Below the pieces are notes generated by a model. The model had not been told where the DNA came from, ran no database searches, and worked only from the letters and a program-made list of their open reading frames with translations. From Lachnospiraceae bacterium (GTDB lineage Bacteria > Bacillota > Clostridia > Lachnospirales > Lachnospiraceae): a stretch of 64,000 nt of DNA. The stretch lies in assembly GCA_015056735.1 (NCBI GenBank), contig SVFT01000006.1:1-64000 (forward strand), written 5' to 3'. This document shows positions 26,643 through 34,905 of this stretch, in pieces. How positions within the stretch are numbered: the first letter of the stretch is position 1; each line of letters begins with the position of its first letter. A program made the translations under genes and the position numbers.

Positions 26643-27511
26643 TGCGTTTTGTCATTGTGACCGGAATGAGCGGCGGCGGAAAGAGAACAGCGCTGAAGAT
26701 GCTGGAGGATATGGGATTTTACTGCGTTGATAACCTGCCGGTCCTTCTTCTGGAAAAGTTTATGGAAGTCATTGCGATGCCCAATCGGGAGATCGGAAAG
26801 GTCGCGCTTGGACTGGACGTGCGGGCGGATCAGGAATTTCCCAATGTGGAGAGGATCGTGGAGAGTCTTGTCGCAAACGGCTATAAGATCGAGATCCTGT
26901 TCATGGAGGCGAGCGATGAGACACTGATCAGACGTTATAAAGAAAGCCGCAGACTCCATCCACTTGCAAATGTTGAGGGCGGGCGTGTGGCAGACGGTAT
27001 CAGCCGGGAACGTGAGATTCTGCGCGGCATGAAAAAACGTGCGGATTATGTGATCGATACGTCAAATCTGTTGACGCGTGAATTAAAAGAAGAACTTGAT
27101 CGTATTTTCTTAAAGAATGAAGCATACAACAGCCTGATGATCCATGTGATCTCGTTCGGCTTTAAGAATGGTATCCCGTCGGATGCGGACCTCGTATTTG
27201 ATGTGCGTTTCCTCCCGAATCCTTTCTATATTGAAGAGCTGAAGCATATGACCGGGAACGATGCGCCGGTGCGCGACTATGTTATGGGTTTTGAGCAGTC
27301 GGGTCAGTTCCTTGACAAGTTATCTGATCTGCTGCAGTTTCTGATTCCGCATTATGTGACGGAGGGCAAGTATCAGCTGGTTGTTGCGATCGGCTGCACG
27401 GGTGGACAGCACCGCAGTGTGACACTTGCCAATGCGCTGTATGAGCGGCTTCGTGATAAAGGAAATTACGGCCTGGCGATCACGCATCGTGATATACCGA
27501 CGGCAAAATAG
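26642..27511 (+). CDS. rapZ: RapZ/YvcJ nucleotide-binding protein
   Basis: This 289-residue P-loop protein of the RapZ/YvcJ family binds ATP and GTP; E. coli RapZ targets GlmZ RNA and senses UDP-GlcNAc. The N-terminal loop is TGMSGGGKRTALKMLEDMGF (7-26), with Arg where the usual Ser/Thr follows the Lys. The C-terminal RNA-binding-like domain shows SFGFKNGIPSDADLVFDVRF and AIGCTGGQHRSVTLAN (about 251-266). It overlaps murB by one base and precedes whiA, as in B. subtilis, but yvcK, which normally stands between them, is missing here. Confidence 0.94.
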   Translation: MRFVIVTGMSGGGKRTALKMLEDMGFYCVDNLPVLLLEKFMEVIAMPNREIGKVALGLDVRADQEFPNVERIVESLVANGYKIEILFMEASDETLIRRYKESRRLHPLANVEGGRVADGISREREILRGMKKRADYVIDTSNLLTRELKEELDRIFLKNEAYNSLMIHVISFGFKNGIPSDADLVFDVRFLPNPFYIEELKHMTGNDAPVRDYVMGFEQSGQFLDKLSDLLQFLIPHYVTEGKYQLVVAIGCTGGQHRSVTLANALYERLRDKGNYGLAITHRDIPTAK

Positions 27512-27522
27512 CGGAGGCACAT

Positions 27523-28440
27523 ATGTCTTTTTCGGGTCGTGTGAAAGAAGAACTGATGGAGCAGATCGGGGCAGCAAGGCATTGCCAGATCGCGGAGCTT
27601 TCGTCGTTATTCTGTTTCTGCGGCAGGATCGTTACAGATCCGTCGCATCGTATCAGGATCCGGTTCCATGCAGAGAACGACAGGGTCATTAGAAAATGCT
27701 TTACATTGATTAAAAAAACATTTAATATAAATACGTGTATTTTGGGGCGGGGTCCGTTTTCTCTTGAAATTACGGACGAAGAGGAGATCAAAAAGCTCCT
27801 CCTTGCCATGAAGATCATGGACACAAACGGCGGTACGTTGGGGCGGACGGATATTGTGAATCCGCTTCTTTTAAAGAGCGCATGCTGCAGGCGTGCTTTT
27901 CTCCGCGGTGCTTACATGGTGGTCGGATCCATGAGCGATCCTGAGAAGAGTTACCATCTTGAATTTGTCTGTGATACGGTACAGGCAGCACAGCAGCTGC
28001 AGGACGTGATGGCGGGTTTTGACCTGGAAGCCAAGCTGATCGAACGAAAAGGCAGACAGGTTGTCTATATTAAAGAAGGAACGGCGATCGTTGACCTTTT
28101 GAACATCATGGAAGCGCATGTGTCGCTGATGAGTCTTGAGAATCTTCGTATTGTTAAGGAAGTACGCAACTCCGTTAACAGGCGGGTGAACTGCGAGGCG
28201 GCGAATATCCGTAAGACGGTCAACGCCTCATCCAAGCAGATCGAAGATATCACGCTCCTGCGTGACAGGGTCGGACTTAAGAACTTGCCGGATAATCTGC
28301 GAGAGATGGCAGAAGTTCGGTTGGAATATCCGGATGCAACTTTATCGGAACTCGGCACATACCTCGAGCCACCGGTCGGGAAATCCGGGGTGAATCACAG
28401 ACTGCGTAAGCTAAGTGAGCTCGCAGATGAGATTCGCTAG
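27523..28440 (+). CDS. whiA: WhiA family DNA-binding protein
   Basis: This 305-residue protein has the WhiA architecture: a degenerate LAGLIDADG homing-endonuclease fold (about 80-190, with CCRRAFLRGAYMVVGSMSDP) and a C-terminal helix-turn-helix (LREMAEVRLEYPDATLSELG, about 263-282, then VGKSGVNHRLRKL). In Gram-positive bacteria it affects cell division and sporulation-related development. It lies 11 bp after rapZ behind AGCGGAGG and 17 bp before the Crh gene, the conserved Firmicute order. Confidence 0.94.
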   Translation: MSFSGRVKEELMEQIGAARHCQIAELSSLFCFCGRIVTDPSHRIRIRFHAENDRVIRKCFTLIKKTFNINTCILGRGPFSLEITDEEEIKKLLLAMKIMDTNGGTLGRTDIVNPLLLKSACCRRAFLRGAYMVVGSMSDPEKSYHLEFVCDTVQAAQQLQDVMAGFDLEAKLIERKGRQVVYIKEGTAIVDLLNIMEAHVSLMSLENLRIVKEVRNSVNRRVNCEAANIRKTVNASSKQIEDITLLRDRVGLKNLPDNLREMAEVRLEYPDATLSELGTYLEPPVGKSGVNHRLRKLSELADEIR

Positions 28441-28457
28441 TTTTAAGGAGGAGAATT

Positions 28458-28718
28458 ATGATAAAGAAATCTGTGAAGATCAAGCTTTCGGGCGGTCTGG
28501 AGGCGCGTCCCATCGCTGTCCTTGTACAGGTTGCCAGCCAGTATGAGAGCAAGGTGTACCTGGAGACGAGTGACAAGAAAGTGAACGCGAAGAGTATTAT
28601 GGGTATGATGAGTCTTGGACTCAACAACGGTGAGGAAGTGACCGTTGTGTGTGACGGCACCGATGAAGGAGTAGCTGTTGAAGAGATTGACAAGTTTCTG
28701 AGCGGAGAGGCTTCATAA
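28458..28718 (+). CDS. crh: Crh-type HPr paralogue lacking the phosphocarrier histidine
   Basis: This 86-residue HPr-fold protein keeps the regulatory Ser46 in NAKSIMGMMSLG but has Glu at position 15 (SGGLEARPIA), where HPr has the PTS-phosphorylated His. It therefore cannot pass phosphate from enzyme I. In B. subtilis, Crh has Gln15 and serves only as an HprK-phosphorylated co-regulator of CcpA; position after whiA is the same. HprK is encoded in this block. AAGGAGGAG precedes ATG 28458. Confidence 0.9.
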   Translation: MIKKSVKIKLSGGLEARPIAVLVQVASQYESKVYLETSDKKVNAKSIMGMMSLGLNNGEEVTVVCDGTDEGVAVEEIDKFLSGEAS

Positions 28719-28720
28719 AT

Positions 28721-29617
28721 TTGAACAAACTTCTTTTTATCTATAATCCATTTGCCGGAAAGAGCAAGATCCGTGCGAATCTGTCAAACATCCTGGAAAA
28801 GTTTTCGGCCGCGGGATACGAGATCACCGTATTCCCGACGAGGCAGGAACACGATGCTTTGCAGATCGCCACGGAACATGCCGGCAATTATGATCTGGTG
28901 GTATGCAGCGGCGGCGACGGAACCTTGGATGAGGTGGTCGGCGGCGTTTTGCGTTGCGTGAAAAGAGTGCCGATCGGGTACCTTCCTGCGGGCAGTACCA
29001 ATGATTTTGCGATCAGCCTGAAACTTCCCCGCAATATTATGCGGGCAGTCGAAACGGTGCTGGACGGTGAACTGTTTGCGTGCGATATCGGGCGGTTTTG
29101 CGATGATACCTTTGCATACATTGCGGCTTTTGGCATGTTTACAGAAGTGTCATATGAGACTCCGCAGACGATCAAGAACGCGATCGGCCATGCTGCATAT
29201 CTGCTCGAGGGTATTAAGAGCATTCCGGAACTGCGGACGCATCATATTACGCTTGAGTGCAACGGAGAAAAGGTCGAAGGGAATTTTCTCTTTGGCATGA
29301 TCACAAATGCGACATCGGTCGGCGGTATTCGCAATCTGACCGGGAAATACGTGGAACTGAACGACGGACTGTTTGAAGTAACGCTTCTGCGTGCGCCGCG
29401 CAATCCGCTTGAACTGAACGCGATCATCACAAATCTGATCGGCGGAGCGCGTGATGCAGAATGCGTATACTATGCCAAGACGGAAAAAGTTGTTATTCAC
29501 AGCGATGAAGAGATCGCCTGGACGCTGGACGGTGAGTTCGGCGGCAGTCATAAAGAAGTCGTGATTGAAAATCTGCCACGTGCGGTAGATATCATAATCC
29601 CGAAAAAGAGAGCCTGA
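28721..29617 (+). CDS. diacylglycerol/lipid kinase (DagK/YegS family)
   Basis: This 298-residue soluble lipid kinase has the N-terminal YNPFAGKSKI, the nucleotide loop CSGGDGTLDEVVGGV (about 64-78) and LPAGSTNDFAISLKLP (about 87-102), and ends in a beta-rich domain with LDGEF. It would phosphorylate diacylglycerol released during lipoteichoic acid synthesis, or another lipid. The start is TTG 28721, 3 nt after the crh stop, with GGAGAGG about 10 nt upstream. It ends in the stem of a terminator. Confidence 0.9.
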   Translation: MNKLLFIYNPFAGKSKIRANLSNILEKFSAAGYEITVFPTRQEHDALQIATEHAGNYDLVVCSGGDGTLDEVVGGVLRCVKRVPIGYLPAGSTNDFAISLKLPRNIMRAVETVLDGELFACDIGRFCDDTFAYIAAFGMFTEVSYETPQTIKNAIGHAAYLLEGIKSIPELRTHHITLECNGEKVEGNFLFGMITNATSVGGIRNLTGKYVELNDGLFEVTLLRAPRNPLELNAIITNLIGGARDAECVYYAKTEKVVIHSDEEIAWTLDGEFGGSHKEVVIENLPRAVDIIIPKKRA

Positions 29618-29641
29618 GGCAACGAGCCTCAGGCTTTTTTA
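29611..29641 (+). terminator. intrinsic terminator closing the hprK-crh-kinase block
   Basis: AGCCTGAGGC pairs perfectly with GCCTCAGGCT over an AACGA loop, then six T. On the other strand it is followed by no T tract. Confidence 0.93.
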
Positions 29642-29673
29642 TATACTGTATTCTGCTGTATGAATCAATTTGA

Positions 29674-30612
29674 TCAGATCTCAACCTGTGAAAGCAGCCT
29701 TGCTGTCTCTTCATCCGTGATCAGGATATCGATACAACCGGCTTTTAACGCCGCCGCGATCGCCTGCACCTTGTGCGCACCGCCTGATACTGCGATGACA
29801 TTCTTGAGCTCATTCAGTGCTTTGAGCGGAAGACTGATCACGCGAGAGTCAATATCGTGATCGACAACATTTCCGTCCTTATCGATGAAGTGGCAGTTGA
29901 TATCGCCGATGGCTCCTTTCATGCGAAGCAGCAGGAAATCATTGTGTGTCAGGTTTGCGGTCTTTGCAATGGTGGCATCATCATCCATGGCACCGATACC
30001 GACGATCGTCATATTTGCAAGGCTGATCATGTTGGTAACTTCTTCTACGGAGCGCTCTTTGTTCATTGCTTCCGCCATCTCTTTGGAAGACATGATGAGC
30101 GGTGCGGGGATCAGGTATAGCTTTGCGTTAAAGATCTTGGATCCGAGCATCGGCAGATAATAGCCTACACCGCCGGAGAGCGATACGAGCGAGATGTGAG
30201 ACTCGATGCTGCGCGCCAGGTGCGCGATCGTCTTGGAAGGCGTGTCGCCGTAGCCGAAATTGATATAACTGCCGTTGCCTGCGATCATATGGTTGGAGAT
30301 GTAGGCCGCGGCCGCACAGGCAATACTGTCATTCAGATTATCGCTGTCCGGATCGGTCGATGCGGCATAGCAGTCCTTCAGACCGAATTTCTTGATCAGA
30401 TCCATTTCCAGCGCGTGGCGCTTCTCGAACATTGACGGGATCTTGAACTGGATCGCTCCCGTCTGTCTTGCCTTCTCAAGCAGCTTGATCACACGCATAC
30501 GGGAGATGTTAAGTCTGTCCGCGATGGCCTGCTGCGTCATGTTCTCCATATAGTAATACCAGACGGACTTGACCATCAGGCTGTCTTCATAATCATTCTC
30601 TGCATCGTACAT
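29674..30612 (-). CDS. SorC/DeoR-type sugar-binding transcriptional regulator
   Basis: This 312-residue regulator has an N-terminal helix-turn-helix (MTQQAIADRLNISRMRVIKL, about 25-44) and a C-terminal sugar-phosphate-binding domain of the SorC/CggR/DeoR fold (about 65-310; VSLSGGVGYYLPML, MTIVGIGAMDDDATI, NVIAVSGGAHKVQAIAAALK). Such proteins respond to phosphorylated sugars. No sugar operon is adjacent; the only divergent gene is ppdK, so control of pyruvate phosphate dikinase by a glycolytic phosphate is a reasonable inference. AGGAGGGAAAG precedes the ATG at 30612. Confidence 0.9.
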   Translation of the reverse strand: MYDAENDYEDSLMVKSVWYYYMENMTQQAIADRLNISRMRVIKLLEKARQTGAIQFKIPSMFEKRHALEMDLIKKFGLKDCYAASTDPDSDNLNDSIACAAAAYISNHMIAGNGSYINFGYGDTPSKTIAHLARSIESHISLVSLSGGVGYYLPMLGSKIFNAKLYLIPAPLIMSSKEMAEAMNKERSVEEVTNMISLANMTIVGIGAMDDDATIAKTANLTHNDFLLLRMKGAIGDINCHFIDKDGNVVDHDIDSRVISLPLKALNELKNVIAVSGGAHKVQAIAAALKAGCIDILITDEETARLLSQVEI

Positions 30613-30637
30613 AACAAACTTTCCCTCCTAATAACAT

Positions 30638-30666
30638 ATGATAAAGGAAAAACCAAGCATTTTCAA
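30638..30666 (-). promoter_or_regulatory. promoter for the SorC-type regulator
   Basis: On the minus strand TTGAAA (30666-30661), 17 nt, TATCAT (30643-30638). It would give a leader of only about 20 nt before ATG 30612. Confidence 0.55.
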
Positions 30667-30754
30667 TAGAAATATACAAATGTTAAGCGATGTATCAAAT
30701 GTTTTATGATTCAAGTGTATCATTTATAGATCTCGCCGTCAATATAAAGCAAGT

Positions 30755-30787
30755 AAAACCCGCATAAATACTGCGTTTGCGGGTTTT
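30755..30787. terminator. symmetric hairpin between divergent genes, possible bidirectional terminator
   Basis: AAAACCCGCA and TGCGGGTTTT form a perfect 10-bp stem with a 13-nt loop and T-rich flanks on both strands. It lies upstream of both sorC-type and ppdK starts, where a terminator is unexpected. It may block spurious divergent transcription or terminate a short unannotated transcript. The 346-bp gap it sits in contains no gene. Confidence 0.6.
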
Positions 30788-30844
30788 CTTGTATGGAAAT
30801 CCCAAACAACCGCAACTTGTATGGAATGAAATGCAATTTAATCG

Positions 30845-30873
30845 TTGACAAAAACATTTGTATCAACCATAAT
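30845..30873 (+). promoter_or_regulatory. promoter for ppdK
   Basis: A perfect TTGACA (30845-30850), 17 nt, CATAAT (30868-30873), 86 bp before the ATG. Confidence 0.72.
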
Positions 30874-30889
30874 GTTTTCATGGGAAGAC

Positions 30890-30925
30890 AAAATATTGTA
30901 TGTGCAACAAAAGTTACAATATTTT
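30890..30925 (+). promoter_or_regulatory. 11-bp inverted repeat in the ppdK leader, candidate operator
   Basis: AAAATATTGTA (30890-30900) and TACAATATTTT (30915-30925) are perfect inverse copies with a 14-bp spacer, starting about 10 bp past the predicted transcription start. Position and symmetry fit a repressor roadblock site, perhaps for the divergent SorC-type regulator, or an mRNA 5' stem. Confidence 0.55.
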
Positions 30926-30958
30926 GGCATAGCAGAAAGAGTAGACGGAGGGAAGGAA

Positions 30959-33595
30959 ATGTCGAAGAAGTGGACTTATTTATTTACGGAAGGTAACGCA
31001 AACATGCGTGAACTCCTCGGTGGAAAGGGCGCAAACCTTGCCGAGATGACGAATATCGGTCTTCCGGTTCCGCAGGGCTTTACGATCACAACGGAAGCCT
31101 GCACGCAGTATTATGAAGACGGCCGCCAGATCAATGACGAGATCATGGGCCAGATCATGGAATATGTCGCGAAGATGGAAGAGATGAACGGCAAGAAGTT
31201 TGGGGATCTGAAGAACCCGCTTCTTGTTTCTGTACGTTCGGGTGCGAGAGCATCCATGCCGGGCATGATGGATACGATCCTGAACCTTGGCCTTAATGAC
31301 GATGTTGTTGCAGCAATGATCGCGGGCAACCCGGATCCCAAATTCGAAAGATTCGTATACGATTCCTACAGACGTTTTATCCAGATGTTCTCGGACGTTG
31401 TTATGGAAGTCGGCAAGAAGTATTTTGAGCAGCTGATCGACAACATGAAAGAGAAAAAGGGTGTTACCTATGACGTCGATCTGACGGCGGCTGATCTGAA
31501 AGAACTTGCTGAGCAGTTTAAGGCAGAGTATAAGAAGCAGCTCGGAGAAGACTTCCCGTCCGATCCGGTGGTACAGCTCAAAGAAGCGATCCGTGCCGTA
31601 TTCCGTTCCTGGGACAATCCGCGTGCAAACGTATACAGACGCGACAACGATATTCCGTATTCCTGGGGTACAGCGGTAAACGTTATGCCGATGGTATTCG
31701 GTAATCTGAATAATGAATCCGGTACAGGCGTTGCTTTCACGCGTGATCCCGCGACCGGCGAGAAGAAGCTGATGGGTGAGTTCCTTGTGAACGCACAGGG
31801 CGAGGACGTTGTTGCCGGCGTTCGTACGCCGATGCCGATCGCACAGATGGCAGAGCAGTTCCCGGAAGCTTACAAGCAGTTCATCGATGTATGTAATAAA
31901 CTGGAATCCCATTATCATGATATGCAGGATATGGAGTTCACGGTTGAGAATAAGAAACTTTACATGCTGCAGTGCCGCAACGGTAAGAGAACCGCACAGG
32001 CTGCACTGAAGATCGCATGCGATCTCGTAGATGAAGGCATGAAGACAGAACAGGAAGCGGTTGCCATGATCGATCCCCGTAACCTTGATACGTTGCTTCA
32101 TCCTCAGTTTGACGCAGCTGCACTGAAGGCTGCAAAGCCTCTCGGTAAAGGCCTTGGCGCATCTCCGGGTGCAGCGACAGGACAGGTTGTTTTCACGGCA
32201 GATGATGCGGATGCATGGAACCAGAGAGGAGAAAAGGTCGTTCTCGTACGTCTTGAGACCTCTCCTGAGGATATCACCGGCATGAAGGCGGCGCAGGGTA
32301 TCCTGACGGTTCGTGGCGGTATGACTTCTCACGCGGCAGTTGTAGCGCGTGGTATGGGTTCCTGCTGCGTATCCGGCTGCGGCGATATCGTAATGGACGA
32401 AGCAAACAAGAAATTCACACTGGCAGGCGAGACGTTTAAAGAAGGTGACTGGATCTCCATTGACGGTACGACCGGCAACATCTACAAGGGCCAGATCCCG
32501 ACAGTAGATGCAAAGATCGCGGGCGAGTTCGGACGCGTTATGTCCTGGGCGGATAAGTATCGTAAACTGAAAGTCCGCACCAATGCGGATACACCGCAGG
32601 ATGCGAAGAAAGCAAGAGAACTTGGTGCGGAAGGTATCGGCCTTTGTCGTACAGAGCACATGTTCTTTGAAGAAGACAGGATCGCTGCATTCCGTGAGAT
32701 GATCTGTTCCGATACACCGGAAGAGAGAGAGGCAGCACTTGCGAAGATCCTGCCTTATCAGCAGAGCGACTTCGAGCAGCTCTATGAAGCACTTGAAGGA
32801 TGTCCTGTTACGATCCGTTTCCTTGATCCGCCTCTTCACGAATTCGTTCCGACAGAGGATGAGGACATCAGGAAACTGGCAGCAGCACAGGGCAAGAGCG
32901 TAGAAGAGATCAAAACGCTGATCGACAGCCTCCATGAATTCAACCCGATGATGGGTCACAGAGGATGCCGTCTTGCGGTAACCTATCCCGAGATCGCAAA
33001 GATGCAGACAAGAGCTGTCATCCGTGCGGCGATCAATGTACAGAAAAAGCATCCGGATTGGAAACTGAGACCTGAGATCATGATCCCGCTCGTATGCGAG
33101 GTAAAAGAACTTAAGAGCGTCAAGAAAGACGTTGTTGCAACTGCGGACGAAGAGATCGCAAACGCAGGCGTTCAGCTTGCGTATGAAGTCGGTACGATGA
33201 TCGAGATCCCCAGAGCATGCCTTACAGCGGATGAGATCGCAAAAGAAGCAGACTTCTTCTGCTTCGGTACAAACGATCTGACGCAGATGACATTCGGCTT
33301 TTCCAGAGATGATGCAGGCAAGTTCCTGAATGCGTACTATGATGCGAAAGTATTTGAGAACGATCCGTTTGCAAAGCTGGATCAGACCGGTGTCGGCAAG
33401 CTCATGGAAATGGCCATCAAGCTTGGCAAAGCAGAAAAGCCGTCTCTTCACATCGGTATCTGTGGCGAGCACGGCGGTGACCCGCAGTCGGTTGCATTCT
33501 GCCACAAGCTCGGTCTTGATTATGTATCCTGCTCACCGTTCCGCGTTCCGATCGCGAGACTGGCAGCAGCACAGGCAGCTATCGCAGATAAATAA
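30959..33595 (+). CDS. ppdK: pyruvate, phosphate dikinase
   Basis: This 878-residue enzyme interconverts pyruvate, ATP and phosphate with PEP, AMP and pyrophosphate, and in anaerobes serves PPi-linked glycolysis or PEP supply. The N-terminal nucleotide domain starts YLFTEGNANMRELLGGKGAN. The swivelling domain has the phospho-His in GGMTSHAAVVARGMGS (about 452-467). The PEP barrel has GLCRTEHMFFEEDR and the C-terminal GICGEHGGDPQS with the catalytic Cys. The open frame extends 38 codons upstream through the promoter and inverted repeat, so ATG 30959 behind GGAGGGAAGG is taken. Length is typical for the family. Confidence 0.96.
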   Translation: MSKKWTYLFTEGNANMRELLGGKGANLAEMTNIGLPVPQGFTITTEACTQYYEDGRQINDEIMGQIMEYVAKMEEMNGKKFGDLKNPLLVSVRSGARASMPGMMDTILNLGLNDDVVAAMIAGNPDPKFERFVYDSYRRFIQMFSDVVMEVGKKYFEQLIDNMKEKKGVTYDVDLTAADLKELAEQFKAEYKKQLGEDFPSDPVVQLKEAIRAVFRSWDNPRANVYRRDNDIPYSWGTAVNVMPMVFGNLNNESGTGVAFTRDPATGEKKLMGEFLVNAQGEDVVAGVRTPMPIAQMAEQFPEAYKQFIDVCNKLESHYHDMQDMEFTVENKKLYMLQCRNGKRTAQAALKIACDLVDEGMKTEQEAVAMIDPRNLDTLLHPQFDAAALKAAKPLGKGLGASPGAATGQVVFTADDADAWNQRGEKVVLVRLETSPEDITGMKAAQGILTVRGGMTSHAAVVARGMGSCCVSGCGDIVMDEANKKFTLAGETFKEGDWISIDGTTGNIYKGQIPTVDAKIAGEFGRVMSWADKYRKLKVRTNADTPQDAKKARELGAEGIGLCRTEHMFFEEDRIAAFREMICSDTPEEREAALAKILPYQQSDFEQLYEALEGCPVTIRFLDPPLHEFVPTEDEDIRKLAAAQGKSVEEIKTLIDSLHEFNPMMGHRGCRLAVTYPEIAKMQTRAVIRAAINVQKKHPDWKLRPEIMIPLVCEVKELKSVKKDVVATADEEIANAGVQLAYEVGTMIEIPRACLTADEIAKEADFFCFGTNDLTQMTFGFSRDDAGKFLNAYYDAKVFENDPFAKLDQTGVGKLMEMAIKLGKAEKPSLHIGICGEHGGDPQSVAFCHKLGLDYVSCSPFRVPIARLAAAQAAIADK

Positions 33596-33633
33596 GCATT
33601 CATCCTACAGCCCAAAATAGATGATGTGATACA

Positions 33634-33668
33634 CAGAAAGAGGAAGCACTTGCGGCTTCCTCTTTCTG
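33634..33668. terminator. long hairpin between convergent ppdK and DMT transporter genes
   Basis: CAGAAAGAGGAAGC pairs perfectly over 14 bp with GCTTCCTCTTTCTG across a 7-nt loop. There is no long T tract on either side, but its place between converging genes fits a bidirectional terminator. Confidence 0.7.
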
Positions 33669-33684
33669 CGTTATGTTATTGGAA

Positions 33685-34566
33685 TTACAGATTCAGGATG
33701 ATCACTGCGGACAAGATCAGAAGAATACCCGTTCCTGACATAAGTGTCATTGGTTCGGAGAAAACAACGATTCCGATCAGCGTTGCTACCATCGGTTCGA
33801 TCGTTGCGATGATCCCTGCTTTGCTCGCTTCGATATGCCCGAGCCCGAGCGTATAGGCAAGAAAAGGGATGACGGCGGTGATCAGGGCTGTCAGAAAACA
33901 GAACACGATAAGGAGTCTGATGTCTGTCGCCTGAGAAAACTTTGAAATGAGATCAGCGGGACGGCAGATCACCCATGAACCCGCAGAAGCGATCATGAAG
34001 GTATATGCCGTAACGGTGTACGGTGAGTATCTGCGCAAAGCGACCGTGCCCAATATGCTGTATAATCCGTATCCGATCCCGGAGCCGAGGCCTGCGAGCA
34101 GTCCGAATGCTGTGATACCACCGTCTGATATTCCGGATACCAGAACGCATCCTGCAAATGCCAACACAAGGGCAAGCAGCTTTTTTCTGTTTAAATGCTC
34201 ATGAAAGAACAGAATTGACATGAACATGATCCATATAGGCGATGTATAGAGCAGGATCGCTGCTGTCGAGAGCGACATCATCGAAATGGCTGTAAAATAG
34301 CAGACCGTAAAAAGCAGAACACTTCCGATCCCAAGCCCGATAAACAGAGGAATATCTTTGGGCGAGATCTGAAATCCCGAGCGGCCCTTTGCAAGAAGCA
34401 CCAGTACGAAAAACAGTGCCGCCAGGGTCACGCGGATCGTGACGATCTGGATGGGATCGAATCCATATTCGCCCAATCGCCTTACAAAGATCCCCATACT
34501 GCCCCAAAAGCATCCGGCTATGATGATCAAAATGATACCTATTTGTTGTTTCTTCTTATCTGTCAT
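33685..34566 (-). CDS. EamA/DMT family transporter
   Basis: This 293-residue membrane protein has ten predicted helices as two EamA repeats (about 8-140 and 152-290). Recognisable pieces are AGCFWGSMGIFVRRL at the start, TVCYFTAISMMSLSTAAILL (about 86-105), LGSGIGYGLYSILGTVALRR and AGIIATIEPMVATLIGIVVF near the end. DMT proteins of this type are mostly exporters of amino acids or metabolites; the substrate is unknown. The ATG has only a weak upstream site. The gene follows the Dabb gene on the same strand by 24 bp. Confidence 0.9.
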   Translation of the reverse strand: MTDKKKQQIGIILIIIAGCFWGSMGIFVRRLGEYGFDPIQIVTIRVTLAALFFVLVLLAKGRSGFQISPKDIPLFIGLGIGSVLLFTVCYFTAISMMSLSTAAILLYTSPIWIMFMSILFFHEHLNRKKLLALVLAFAGCVLVSGISDGGITAFGLLAGLGSGIGYGLYSILGTVALRRYSPYTVTAYTFMIASAGSWVICRPADLISKFSQATDIRLLIVFCFLTALITAVIPFLAYTLGLGHIEASKAGIIATIEPMVATLIGIVVFSEPMTLMSGTGILLILSAVIILNL

Positions 34567-34590
34567 GTTCTGTCTTATCTTTCACGTCTT

Positions 34591-34872
34591 CTATTCGCAA
34601 TCAAAGATCGCTTTGCTCTCCAATCTGTCGCCGTATGTTTCCTTCCAGATCCTGTGTACGTCCGAGGCATCGAAAGCATTCAGCCCTTCCGGTGTCAATG
34701 TCATCTCGATCATCAGGCTGTATCTGTTCTCCCGCGTGCTGTTCGACGGATGGATATCGACGCGTTCCACGCCATCCAGGGCAAGCGTCCGGTCAAACAG
34801 TTTGGTGATCTCCGGCAGAAAACGAGTGGTATCGTTTCTGTCCTTAAATTTTGCGATGATATAGTGTTTCAT
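34591..34872 (-). CDS. Dabb (stress-responsive alpha-beta barrel) protein
   Basis: This 93-residue protein has the dimeric ferredoxin-like Dabb pattern: a starting strand MKHYIIAKFKD, an amphipathic helix, a central strand RYSLMIEMTLTPEGLNAFDA and HRIWKETYGDRLESKAIFD at the end. Members include stress-induced proteins and small ring-forming enzymes. The function here is unknown. AGGAAGGGAGGAAAC precedes the ATG at 34872. It is the first gene of a two-gene unit with the DMT transporter and is divergent from the binding-protein gene with only 33 bp between. Confidence 0.83.
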   Translation of the reverse strand: MKHYIIAKFKDRNDTTRFLPEITKLFDRTLALDGVERVDIHPSNSTRENRYSLMIEMTLTPEGLNAFDASDVHRIWKETYGDRLESKAIFDCE

Positions 34873-34890
34873 GTGTTTCCTCCCTTCCTA

Positions 34891-34899
34891 TGTTATAAT
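34891..34899 (+). promoter_or_regulatory. extended -10 promoter giving a probable leaderless mRNA
   Basis: TGTTATAAT is an extended -10 element (TG-N-TATAAT) with no good -35. Transcription 6-7 nt later would begin at or next to the ATG at 34906, and no ribosome binding site precedes that ATG. Confidence 0.6.
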
Positions 34900-34905
34900 A
34901 CCACT

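Noticed and set aside
30980-33505. Minus-strand open frame of 841 codons opposite ppdK
   Set aside because: The forward frame is an unmistakable pyruvate phosphate dikinase with all motifs; the reverse frame is Cys/Arg/Ile-rich with no domain and arises from codon bias.
34543-34905. N-terminal extension of the sensing lipoprotein
   Set aside because: It lies over the divergent Dabb gene and its promoter; the signal peptide begins right after ATG 34906.
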